Source: Oribacterium sp. (GTDB lineage Bacteria; Bacillota_A; Clostridia; Lachnospirales; Lachnospiraceae). Taken from it: a DNA stretch of 27,456 nt. The DNA lies in the NCBI GenBank assembly GCA_017940955.1, contig JAGAXP010000020.1, positions 1 to 27,456 on the forward strand, given 5' to 3'. The position numbers were made by a program, and so were the translations under genes. The notes under the pieces are model-generated. The model did no database searches, had not been told where the DNA came from, and was given only the letters and a program-made list of their open reading frames with translations. Below, piece by piece: positions 14,259 through 21,621 of the stretch; within the stretch, counting starts at the first letter, position 1, and every line of letters begins with the position of its first letter.

Positions 14259-16487
14259 ATGAGAAAGCGAGTGGCTCTATTAATCGGATTATGTATGGTA
14301 GTGCTTGCAGGTTGCGGTCAGAAAGAAGATGCAATTAGCAGACACCTTAATTCATACATTGAAGATTCAGTGATGAAGGAGTCTGCTATCCAGGCAGATG
14401 AGAGCTATGCAAGATACGAAGAAATATCGAAGGAAGAAGAGATTAATGAAGAAGGCTTCTTCTATTCCGACGAAGTGGATTATAGCGTTTTAGAGGATTC
14501 GGATGCTGTACATGTCACATTTGCGGTCAACAGCTATATTTCTGTGCAGTATTTTGATGATGCGGCAATGACAAGTTTACTCAACCCTGGTGGAGCTTAT
14601 TTGCATGTTAATGATTGCATATATGCAAATATTCAGGAGATTGATAATCCAAATACAGATGCTTATAAATTTAGTGGCTTTGAAGTTTGGGAGTATGATG
14701 AAACCGGAAAAAAGAAAAAGGAACTTGAAGCTGCAGACTTCGAGAACGGACTTGTATTTCAGATTCCTATGAACTTCAATGGGAAAGAAATCGCTATTAT
14801 TCCGCTCGGAGAATATACTTCTCGAAATATTACACTTAATGATTTCTATAAAGATAATAATGGTGTTGAAAGGGCACTTGCAGGGACGTGGGACATTAAT
14901 GGAGAAAAGACGACTGGTAATTCTGCAAGTGTAAGTCCAGTGGCACCGTATACTGTTACCTATATGTATGATCCTAATTCATATGTATTTGTTAGTTCTG
15001 AACCCACATGCTTACACAATAATGAGGTTGATGGAATTGTAAGTTTTGAGGAATTTGCATCAGATCAAAATATTACAAGTTTTTCGGTAGAACTTCACAA
15101 AAAGAGTGGAGATCAGGAGTTTGACCCTAATAAGTATAAGGTAGAGCATGCTGATATTGAGTATAAATATCAGGGTGTAGTCATAGATAGCCCAACATTC
15201 ATCCCTAATGGAAACAAGATTTCATATAAGATTACCCGTGTAGATAATGGATACTGGGTTCCTGGGGATATGGAAGGTGAAGTTGAGGTTGGTGATGTTG
15301 CTGACGTTATTTCAAACCTTGTATGCAAGAAAGAAAAAGTAAAAGTTACACTACCTCAGCCGGAAAAAGGCGGCATAATTACATATTCTCTGGATGGGAC
15401 AACCCTAACTGGTGATAGCGTTGAGGCTCTTATTGGTTCTGAAATTGTGATGAAATTCCAGTGTAAAAATGGATGGACTTGTGATGCCAAGGATGGAACT
15501 GTATATAAGGTTGTGTCAAAAGATGTTCAGAAAATAAATGTAGATGGAAGGGATGTTAATGACATCTTCACTGAACAGCAGTATAAGCCAGCAGTTTCTT
15601 TGACAATTGATAAGTCAGTTGGTACATATACTGAGTTTGAAATAAACTCTGTTGATGGTCAGGTTTCTTCTCTCAAGCTTGATGACGCAAAGAAGTCTAA
15701 AGAAGTTTTTAATAGCGAAGTTGGGACTAAAAATGATCTGACAATTACAGCTTCGAATGGTGCGTTGCTTGAAGGGGAGGCACTTAAGGTAGAGATTAAG
15801 AAAGAAACTGTGGATGGGAAAAAAGAAAGCGATATTAGGTATCTTCAGAAATTACCGGAAAGCCTGTCTATATCTTTATATATTTCTAACAGCAGTACCG
15901 TATACAAGACGGTGAAGCTTACCGTTAGTAAGGTTGGTGTTGTAGCATTTACAGCTCCAAGCATAGATAACGGAAGCGTTTCAGTTGAAACTACAGATCT
16001 GACAAATAACCGAACTTTAAGGGCAGGGGATGTAATTGAAAGTTCAAGGAAGGTAAAGATTTCGATATCCGCAAAGAGCGGTTATTATGTGAAAGATAGT
16101 GGAAAAACAGATATATATTCAGATACGATGGCATACTCAAAATATGTATCTAATATTTCATCAGTGTTAAGTAAGCATCCTGTCAAGAAATTGTATAGTA
16201 TTACTCTCGATGCCGCAGATGCATATGGTAAGGTCACATTCAAGATTGATGGTAAAACTGTAGATGCAGGAACCTATAACCTTAAAGAAGAACAGAAACT
16301 CGAACTATCATATGAAATAACTGATGGAAGTCATGTTATTGCAAGGGAAGGCTCTAATTGGTTTGAAGATAGAGTTAATGACATACAGGGTGTAGTAAAC
16401 AAAACAAAAGAAAATGTCACGATACCAATTACATCTTCGCTGGATGGTTCAAAGGTAACTAGAGATAAGTACATAAAAGTAAAGTAG
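14259..16487 (+). CDS. Large lipoprotein with repeated beta modules
   Basis: The 742-residue protein has a lipoprotein signal (MRKRVALL core, lipobox LAGC with the lipidated Cys19) and no other membrane segment, so it is anchored outside the cell membrane. The N-terminal 200 residues are acidic. The C-terminal half contains three similar beta segments of the bacterial-repeat type, each with a proline, a GxIxY or GxVxV turn and a later lysine-rich strand (starting near VTLPQPEKGG, VAFTAPSIDNG and YSITLDAADAYG). Such repeats are common in Gram-positive surface proteins. The gene begins a tight set with two DUF4230-like membrane proteins, suggesting one envelope complex. Function unknown; not a recognised T4SS or Tad component. 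Confidence 0.8.
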   Translation: MRKRVALLIGLCMVVLAGCGQKEDAISRHLNSYIEDSVMKESAIQADESYARYEEISKEEEINEEGFFYSDEVDYSVLEDSDAVHVTFAVNSYISVQYFDDAAMTSLLNPGGAYLHVNDCIYANIQEIDNPNTDAYKFSGFEVWEYDETGKKKKELEAADFENGLVFQIPMNFNGKEIAIIPLGEYTSRNITLNDFYKDNNGVERALAGTWDINGEKTTGNSASVSPVAPYTVTYMYDPNSYVFVSSEPTCLHNNEVDGIVSFEEFASDQNITSFSVELHKKSGDQEFDPNKYKVEHADIEYKYQGVVIDSPTFIPNGNKISYKITRVDNGYWVPGDMEGEVEVGDVADVISNLVCKKEKVKVTLPQPEKGGIITYSLDGTTLTGDSVEALIGSEIVMKFQCKNGWTCDAKDGTVYKVVSKDVQKINVDGRDVNDIFTEQQYKPAVSLTIDKSVGTYTEFEINSVDGQVSSLKLDDAKKSKEVFNSEVGTKNDLTITASNGALLEGEALKVEIKKETVDGKKESDIRYLQKLPESLSISLYISNSSTVYKTVKLTVSKVGVVAFTAPSIDNGSVSVETTDLTNNRTLRAGDVIESSRKVKISISAKSGYYVKDSGKTDIYSDTMAYSKYVSNISSVLSKHPVKKLYSITLDAADAYGKVTFKIDGKTVDAGTYNLKEEQKLELSYEITDGSHVIAREGSNWFEDRVNDIQGVVNKTKENVTIPITSSLDGSKVTRDKYIKVK

Positions 16488-16503
16488 AAGGGAGGATTAT
16501 AAG

Positions 16504-17232
16504 ATGGCAGTTTCAAAAAGAAAAAACAAAAAAATTATAACTAATATCCTTTCTATTGCTTGTATGGTGGTTGCTGTAGTAGGTGTATTTGGTTATGCTC
16601 TTCCAGCTTATAATAATGCAAAGAATCTCGGAATAAGTGTAGGAGATAGGACAGGAACTATTGTTGGAAATGTTATTGGATCCTTTGATGGAATTACCAC
16701 CGGATTGGCAAAAGGTGCAGAAGACGGAAAGGAAGAAGGATTAAGCGCAAAAGATACAAAGTCCGAGATCAAAAACAGCTTCAGCGAAATAGGGAATCTT
16801 GAAGTCCTAGAAGCGGGAGTAAAGCTAAAGGATGTAAATACGCTTGGTGATGATTATGCTGCTTTATTCTTGTTAAAAGGTGTAGCTATATATTCGGTTA
16901 ACCTTAAAGATGTAGAGATTAATGATATTGATGCTAATACAGTGGAGATTTTGCTTCCGCCAATAAATGTAGAGATTTACATAGATGAAAGTGCTACAGA
17001 AAAGCTTGCCGAATATCAGAAGCATTCATGGTCAGGCAGTGCGAAGGACGGCTTTGCTGAGTATATGAACACCAGAGCCGCTACGGATCAATCGGTAAAA
17101 GAGACTATGGAAAACTATTCAAATCTGACTGAAGCAGCGCAGAGTTCGGCAATAAAGCAGATTGAAATAATAGCAAAAGCAGCAACCGGAAATAAAAAAG
17201 AAGTTGTAGTAAGTTTCAAGGAAGGAGAGTAG
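16504..17232 (+). CDS. DUF4230-like membrane-anchored protein 1
   Basis: The 242-residue protein has a basic N-terminus and one membrane helix at about 11-32. It continues outside with a Gly-rich stretch (40-80) that could form a flexible stalk. The C-terminal 140 residues resemble DUF4230: a strand pair (GNLEVLEAGVKLKDV), then LLKGVAIYSVNLKDVEI, the short LPP turn (VEILLPPINVEIYI) and a long helix before VVVSF. DUF4230 proteins have no settled function. GGGAGG precedes the ATG, 17 bases after the lipoprotein stop, and the second DUF4230-like gene follows after four bases. Confidence 0.7.
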   Translation: MAVSKRKNKKIITNILSIACMVVAVVGVFGYALPAYNNAKNLGISVGDRTGTIVGNVIGSFDGITTGLAKGAEDGKEEGLSAKDTKSEIKNSFSEIGNLEVLEAGVKLKDVNTLGDDYAALFLLKGVAIYSVNLKDVEINDIDANTVEILLPPINVEIYIDESATEKLAEYQKHSWSGSAKDGFAEYMNTRAATDQSVKETMENYSNLTEAAQSSAIKQIEIIAKAATGNKKEVVVSFKEGE

Positions 17233-17236
17233 GCTG

Positions 17237-18016
17237 ATGAATACTGAAAACGAAATTAAAGAAAAATTGCCTGAGTCTCCAGAACATCCTGTGAATAAGC
17301 CGAAGAAAAAGGTCCAGTGGAAGAAAATATTTTCTTTGAGTAATGTTTGCTTTGCTTTGGCAGTTATTCTAATTACGGTAGCAGCCCTTGTAATATCAAA
17401 TACAATACATAAGGGCGGAGAATCCGCAAAGGAGGCATACGAGAATGCTAAAGATAAAGCCTCCGAAGATGCATACAATAGATTCTATGATACAGCATAT
17501 GCATCAGCAGAAAGAAAGTACCATGTGTCAAATGATGTATCTATAGAGGTGGCATCAATAAGAGAAGAAGCCAATTTGGAAGTGCTTAAGGTAAGTGATG
17601 TAGAGTATGTAATTGAGTCAAAGGATGACAATGAGAATGGGATTGAGGTCTGGATGGAGTTCTATGGTGATGGAGTATATACCGTAGATATGAAAGCTAG
17701 CGAATTTATCATTGATTCTGACAGACAATATGTTTTGGTAAGAGTACCGAGACCGGAATTGACAAATTGCAGAATCACTCAGGCCAATCAGTTATTTTGG
17801 CAGAATGGAGTATTTAACAAAAGTGTATCCGTAGGCACTGATTTAGCTGTCGAAATGAGAAATGCCGGATATTCCAAGTTAAATAACTACATGAAGTCAA
17901 ATGCTCAGTTCTATAAGAGCGCAAAATCGTCTGCACAAACTGTGATTGCAGATTTGGTAAAAGGGCTTAATTCTGAGCTTACTGATCTCGTAGTAGAAGT
18001 TGAATTTGTTGATTAG
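17237..18016 (+). CDS. DUF4230-like membrane-anchored protein 2
   Basis: The 259-residue protein shares the plan of its upstream neighbour: a charged, Pro/Lys-rich cytoplasmic end (1-32), one membrane helix at about 36-57, an Ala/Glu-rich helical linker, then a DUF4230-like domain (EEANLEVLKVSDVEYVI, YGDGVYTVDMKASEFII, YVLVRVPRPELTNCRI) ending in a helix and VVEVEFVD. The two are probably diverged paralogues that work together. The start overlaps nothing but lies only four bases after the previous stop, so they are translated together. Confidence 0.65.
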   Translation: MNTENEIKEKLPESPEHPVNKPKKKVQWKKIFSLSNVCFALAVILITVAALVISNTIHKGGESAKEAYENAKDKASEDAYNRFYDTAYASAERKYHVSNDVSIEVASIREEANLEVLKVSDVEYVIESKDDNENGIEVWMEFYGDGVYTVDMKASEFIIDSDRQYVLVRVPRPELTNCRITQANQLFWQNGVFNKSVSVGTDLAVEMRNAGYSKLNNYMKSNAQFYKSAKSSAQTVIADLVKGLNSELTDLVVEVEFVD

Positions 18017-18024
18017 GTGTAATT

Positions 18025-18438
18025 ATGTTATTCGGAAAGAAAATCAAACTGACAGGCAACATGAAATCGGCCAAACAATTAGGGGCTATTTTAGGAATGA
18101 GTGCTCAGGAAGTGAATAAACTTCTGAAGAAAAAGGGATTTTTGGATGGAAAGCCAGGTGACTATACTATAACTTCAAAAGGTAAGAAATATTCTGAGAC
18201 TCGTTATAAAGATAATGGATATGGCGGATATGCAGCAAGGTCGTGGGAGTTTGTCATGTGGGATGAGGCTATCATTTATGAGATAAGTGATGCAAGATTC
18301 CCGGGAATTAATTGGTACTGTGATAAATGTAATGCATTTTTGAATATTCAAAAGGGATTTGATGACCATAAGAAAATCTGGAAGTGTAAAGAGTGTGGAT
18401 TTAAAAACGAAATTTCCGAAAAGAATATAAGCAGATAA
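18025..18438 (+). CDS. Small helix-turn-helix plus zinc-ribbon protein
   Basis: The 137-residue protein has a helical N-terminus that reads like an antirepressor-type helix-turn-helix (AKQLGAILGMSAQEVNKLL), then the phrase KGFLDGKPGDYTITSKGKKY seen in phage antirepressor C-termini. A C-terminal zinc ribbon has Cys99, Cys102, Cys121 and Cys124 (WYCDKCN...WKCKECGF). There is no signal or membrane helix. Its weak start site (AGGTG, eight bases from ATG) and eight-base gap suggest it depends on the upstream genes. A DNA- or RNA-binding regulator is likely; the target is unknown. Confidence 0.65.
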   Translation: MLFGKKIKLTGNMKSAKQLGAILGMSAQEVNKLLKKKGFLDGKPGDYTITSKGKKYSETRYKDNGYGGYAARSWEFVMWDEAIIYEISDARFPGINWYCDKCNAFLNIQKGFDDHKKIWKCKECGFKNEISEKNISR

Positions 18439-18479
18439 AGCGCGTAGGCTTAAGTTCAAAGATTCCAGTATAAATCTAT

Positions 18480-18509
18480 CCATCCCCGGGAGTCGGGCAG
18501 GGGATGGGG
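18480..18509 (+). other. G-quadruplex motif overlapping an alternative hairpin
   Basis: Four G-runs of 3, 3, 4 and 4 lie within 22 bases (18488-18509), with loops of 4, 2 and 2, which meets the usual G-quadruplex pattern. Its third run and part of the fourth also pair as GGGGATGG with CCATCCCC (18480-18487). The two folds exclude each other. It is the most G-rich spot in the 280-base gap between the zinc-ribbon gene and operon B. Confidence 0.5.
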
Positions 18510-18534
18510 TCGGAATGGTACCATAATAAAAAAC

Positions 18535-18560
18535 TTAAAAAAGCCGCAAACATCCGGCTT
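18535..18560 (-). terminator. Orphan minus-strand terminator
   Basis: Read on the minus strand, AAGCCG, an eight-base loop and CGGCTT are followed by TTTT, an intrinsic-terminator form. On the plus strand it lacks a T-tract. No minus-strand gene lies to its right in the window, so it blocks antisense transcription or is a remnant of a lost gene. Confidence 0.4.
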
Positions 18561-18575
18561 CATACAAAAACCTAT

Positions 18576-18717
18576 AAACCTCGAATCGTGAAAAATCACG
18601 GTTCGGGGTATTTTTTTGCAAATTTTTAAAATCCTGTTTCGGATTAGCAAGGCTCATGTCCCACATAACTTACGAAGGGCGAAGGATGTCCTACCAAAAC
18701 GAAAGGAGAAAACGGAT
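18576..18717 (+). repeat. Leader copy B (matches 4411-4550)
   Basis: This is the second copy of the leader described at 4411. It has the same hairpin and T7, TTGCAA, GTTTCGGATTAG, a different nine-base spacer, TGTCCCACATAACTTACG then AAGGGC, GTCCTACC, and the ribosome-binding block. GGATTA and CATAAC stand 17 bases apart in both copies. Neither hexamer fits the vegetative consensus, so if this is a promoter it would use another sigma factor or an activator. Confidence 0.85.
18578..18617 (+). terminator. Terminator/attenuator hairpin in leader B
   Basis: The 14-bp stem (5' arm 18578-18591, AAAA loop, 3' arm 18596-18609) has the same two wobbles as copy A and seven T after it. One pair is G-C here and A-T in copy A, with both partners changed, so base pairing itself has been kept. 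Confidence 0.75.
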
Positions 18718-18927
18718 ATGGGCTATACACATGCAATCGACTCACTTAAAGGAGTCCTCATCACACTGGGTACCTCAATCGGCGCAGTTATGCTGGTTTA
18801 CGGCGGAATCAAGTTTGCAATGGCTTTTCGTCAGATGGATCAGCAGGGCGAGCACCAGGCAGTTTACTCGGTGGTAGCAGGCGGCGTGCTTCTTGGGCTT
18901 GGAGCACTCGTGGCAGTTTTAACTTAA
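18718..18927 (+). CDS. Maff2/VirB2-like small membrane protein
   Basis: The 69-residue protein has two hydrophobic helices (about 10-31 and 49-68) joined by a polar loop (RQMDQQGEHQ). This matches VirB2-type pilin or channel subunits and the Maff2 family found in Gram-positive conjugative elements, including the second-helix phrase SVVAGGVLLGLGALVAVL. It would form many copies in the channel or extracellular filament. The ATG follows AAAGGAG in leader B, and the VirB6-like gene follows after 15 bases. Like the first gene of operon A, it is a short hydrophobic protein directly behind the same leader. Confidence 0.7.
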   Translation: MGYTHAIDSLKGVLITLGTSIGAVMLVYGGIKFAMAFRQMDQQGEHQAVYSVVAGGVLLGLGALVAVLT

Positions 18928-18942
18928 AAAGGGAGGTTTGTG

Positions 18943-19818
18943 ATGGAAACAGTTGTAAAAGCACTCTATAACGCTTCCTTCACTATCTGGAACACCTTGA
19001 TGGGTCTTGCCATGACGCTATTTTCCACAAGTCCGACGAGTGCGGCAGGTGGCTCACCTTACGGAACGGTGCATTCGCTTTATAACAGCATCTCAGCGGC
19101 TACCATTCCCATAGCCACCTGCTTTTTCGTTATAGCGATCTATAAATCGGTGGTAACTTCTCCGCCGGAACAGCAGGCGCAGCGGTTTTTAATGGATGCG
19201 GTCAGATACTGCATCATCCTGTTTGTGGCAGCGCATCTGTGGGAAATCCTTGGCTACATCATAGAGTTTTCAGATGGAATTACATCAAGCCTTGGAACGG
19301 CAAGCGGCTACACCCTTTCGATGGGAGGAGATTTGGAGAGGATAATCCATGACTCATTAGAGCTTCCGGAGTTTGAACTTTCGGGAGAGTGGATAGGAAA
19401 ACTCTTTGAAGCGCTTGGCTGCGCAGCACTTCTACTTATCGGCGGAGTAGTCCTTGTACTTGTGATGGTTGCCAGTTGCCTTTCCATTATCAGTTCTGCA
19501 TTTCAGAGAATCTTAAAGCCGCTTATCATCATGCCATTTGCAGGAATAGCAGTAGCAATGGGAGCAGGAGGTCATGAGATCGGAAGAAGCATGCTTCAGT
19601 TTTTAAAGACCTTCTTTGGCTTTTGCATCTCTGGAGCAATGATGGTGGTCATCATAAAGACAGGCTGCACCTTATGTACAGACCTTGTAAGTGCAGGGCT
19701 TTCCGGTGGAAGTGATATTGAAAATTGCATCATGATGACGGTTCAGGCATCTATCACACCGATTGTGATCGCAGGCCTTGTAAGAGGAACAGATTCAATC
19801 ATAGCAAGGATGCTGTAG
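18943..19818 (+). CDS. VirB6/TrbL-like channel protein
   Basis: The 291-residue polytopic protein has a polar N-terminus and about five or six membrane helices: near 50-70, 85-105, a long pair around 160-190, then near 200-225, 230-250 and 265-285. The central IISSAFQRILKPLIIMPFAGIAVA stretch is typical of VirB6/TrbL proteins, which line the inner-membrane channel. I use ATG 18943, six bases after GGGAGG, over the GTG just before it. It sits after the VirB2-like gene and before the VirB3-like gene, a common conjugation order. Confidence 0.8.
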   Translation: METVVKALYNASFTIWNTLMGLAMTLFSTSPTSAAGGSPYGTVHSLYNSISAATIPIATCFFVIAIYKSVVTSPPEQQAQRFLMDAVRYCIILFVAAHLWEILGYIIEFSDGITSSLGTASGYTLSMGGDLERIIHDSLELPEFELSGEWIGKLFEALGCAALLLIGGVVLVLVMVASCLSIISSAFQRILKPLIIMPFAGIAVAMGAGGHEIGRSMLQFLKTFFGFCISGAMMVVIIKTGCTLCTDLVSAGLSGGSDIENCIMMTVQASITPIVIAGLVRGTDSIIARML

Positions 19819-19829
19819 GAGGTTTAGTT

Positions 19830-20387
19830 ATGGCACAGATGGAAAGAAACGTAAATTTAGAGGAAATAGACTCAGATGCGCTCTTTGGGATTGATGCACT
19901 AAAAGGTCAAAGCATCTTGCAAAAGATCATCTTCTTTACCTGCCTTGGAGCAGGGATTGTAGCAAATGTATGTATGCCGATGTTTCTTGGAACACCAAGA
20001 GCGGTATGTATCTTCATATTTCTTGGGCTTATCCTTATCGGCATTGCTTTTGGATGTAACTATACACAGGACATGACATACGGAAAGTACATTTACTGCT
20101 ACTTTTTTAAGCCGGTAAAGACCTTAAGGTATGAATCCACAGAAGATATCGGGCGCATCAAGAAAAAGGCAGAAGAGCTTAAAAAGGAAGAGGAGCTGCT
20201 TCTTAGAAAGGAAAGGGAGGCAGATCCAAAAGCTCAAAAGAAGCTCCTTATTAAGCTTCTTGCATTTGTTCTTGTCTTGGTAATAGCAGTCGTATCAGCA
20301 CTTATCTATGTAAAGGCGGTGCGTCCTGTAAGTTATCACCATGAAGTAATAGAGGAAACGGAGGTAAACAGTGAACAGGGAAACTGA
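19830..20387 (+). CDS. VirB3/PrgI-like membrane protein with extra C-terminal segment
   Basis: The 185-residue protein has two helices at about 31-53 and 57-76 followed by YFFKPVKTLRYES, the layout of VirB3/PrgI proteins that couple VirB4 to the channel. It then adds a charged coiled-coil (105-135), a third helix (139-162) and a short outside tail, which typical PrgI proteins of about 110-130 residues lack. The ATG at 19830 follows GGAGG; the frame runs open into the previous gene but without a start signal. Its end overlaps the CpaF start by 17 bases. The family call is by layout, so moderate. Confidence 0.6.
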   Translation: MAQMERNVNLEEIDSDALFGIDALKGQSILQKIIFFTCLGAGIVANVCMPMFLGTPRAVCIFIFLGLILIGIAFGCNYTQDMTYGKYIYCYFFKPVKTLRYESTEDIGRIKKKAEELKKEEELLLRKEREADPKAQKKLLIKLLAFVLVLVIAVVSALIYVKAVRPVSYHHEVIEETEVNSEQGN

Positions 20388-21621
20388 ACTTAGAACCCTT
20401 GCCCTAACCCTTGTAGAAGAGTTCTACGAAAACCAGGGGCAGGGAGTCTTAAATAACTTAAACAAAAGAACATACGGAAACCTTTCATCCGATAAGGATA
20501 AAGTTTTACAAAGCATCAGGGAGAGCCTTTTTGATTTTCAGGATGAAAACGGAAATGAGATGACAGAGGAAGATAAAGACCTGGTACTTTCCTTTGTAAA
20601 TAAGGAGATTTGGGGATATGGGCTTATTGATGAGCTTATCCATGATAAGACCATCTCTGATATCAAGATCCATGACGCGAATCATATCAGGATCAAAAGG
20701 GAAGGAAAAAGGGAGAGCAGCACCATAACTTTTCCGTCAGAGGAAAGCTATGAGAGGTTTGTATCAAGACTTTTAGAGCGAAACAAGGTAAATCTTGGTA
20801 CGGCAAATGCTATCCAGACCTTTACCGATGCAGATCAGGATGACTTTATCCTGCGTCTTGCAGTCATAAGCGGACTTTTAATTGTCGGAGGAAGTCCCTG
20901 CGTAGTCATAAGAAAGATCCCGAAAGACAAGTTTTCCTTAAAAGAGCTTGATCAGATGGGAATGTTTTCAGACAGAGTAGTAAGGAGCATGGATGAAGAA
21001 GAGATCAGGGACTTTTATATTTCAGAAGATAAGTCCGAGTTTGATATCCTTCTGCACCGCATGATAAGTGGCAAGGGAATCCTTTTTACAGGAAAAGGCG
21101 CATCGGGAAAGACAACGCTTATGAATGCCTGTCTTGAAAAGATCCCTGAAACAGATTCTGTCATGATCTGTCAGGAGAATGCAGAGCTTTTTGACCTGCA
21201 TCATCCGGATTTAATTGCCGCTCATGTCATGGTAAACGGCGGAGATAGTAAAGTCAGCTATAACCTTGGAGACCTTACAAGAGTAGCACTTCTTGTAGAC
21301 CTTGACAGGGTAATCGTAGGAGAGGTTAAGGAAGGATCGGAAGCTGCCGGACTTTCTAAAGCTTCTATGACAGGGCATAAGTGCTGGACATCTGTACACG
21401 GCGAAAGCTGTGAGATGGCAGTAGAGAAGATGGCAGATTATATCTCACAGGCAACAGGCTATGGAAACAGGGAAGCCTTAAAGCAGCTCCTTGGATTTGA
21501 GTATGTGGTGCATCTTAGGAATTTCCGTGTGGATGAGATTGTAAGAATCATGGACTTTGACCATGAAAAAGGAAAGCTCGTACTTGAAAAGGTTTATCCC
21601 TTTACGAAGGAGGCAGTATGA
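20371..21621 (+). CDS. cpaF: CpaF/TadA-type secretion ATPase (VirB11 superfamily)
   Basis: The 416-residue ATPase powers Tad pilus assembly. It has an all-helical N-terminus, then the FINxE-like GYGLIDELIHDKTISDI region, Walker A GKGASGKT at 241-248, an acidic box (CQENAELFDL, near 268), the VGEVKEG box at 316-322, and the His box TGHKCWTSVHGES at 334-346. Length is normal for CpaF (400-480). The start is GTG, fixed by GGAGG six bases upstream and overlapping the VirB3-like gene. The stop overlaps the next ATG (ATGA). VirB11-type ATPases are rare in Gram-positive conjugation systems; here it heads a Tad set in the same operon as VirB2/B6/B3-like genes. Confidence 0.93.
   Translation: MNRETELRTLALTLVEEFYENQGQGVLNNLNKRTYGNLSSDKDKVLQSIRESLFDFQDENGNEMTEEDKDLVLSFVNKEIWGYGLIDELIHDKTISDIKIHDANHIRIKREGKRESSTITFPSEESYERFVSRLLERNKVNLGTANAIQTFTDADQDDFILRLAVISGLLIVGGSPCVVIRKIPKDKFSLKELDQMGMFSDRVVRSMDEEEIRDFYISEDKSEFDILLHRMISGKGILFTGKGASGKTTLMNACLEKIPETDSVMICQENAELFDLHHPDLIAAHVMVNGGDSKVSYNLGDLTRVALLVDLDRVIVGEVKEGSEAAGLSKASMTGHKCWTSVHGESCEMAVEKMADYISQATGYGNREALKQLLGFEYVVHLRNFRVDEIVRIMDFDHEKGKLVLEKVYPFTKEAV

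Noticed and set aside
4411..18717. The repeated leaders as ends of a transposon or att sites
   Set aside because: They are direct repeats placed exactly at gene starts with ribosome sites, no transposase or integrase is present, and differences between copies are spread like those of a functional leader.
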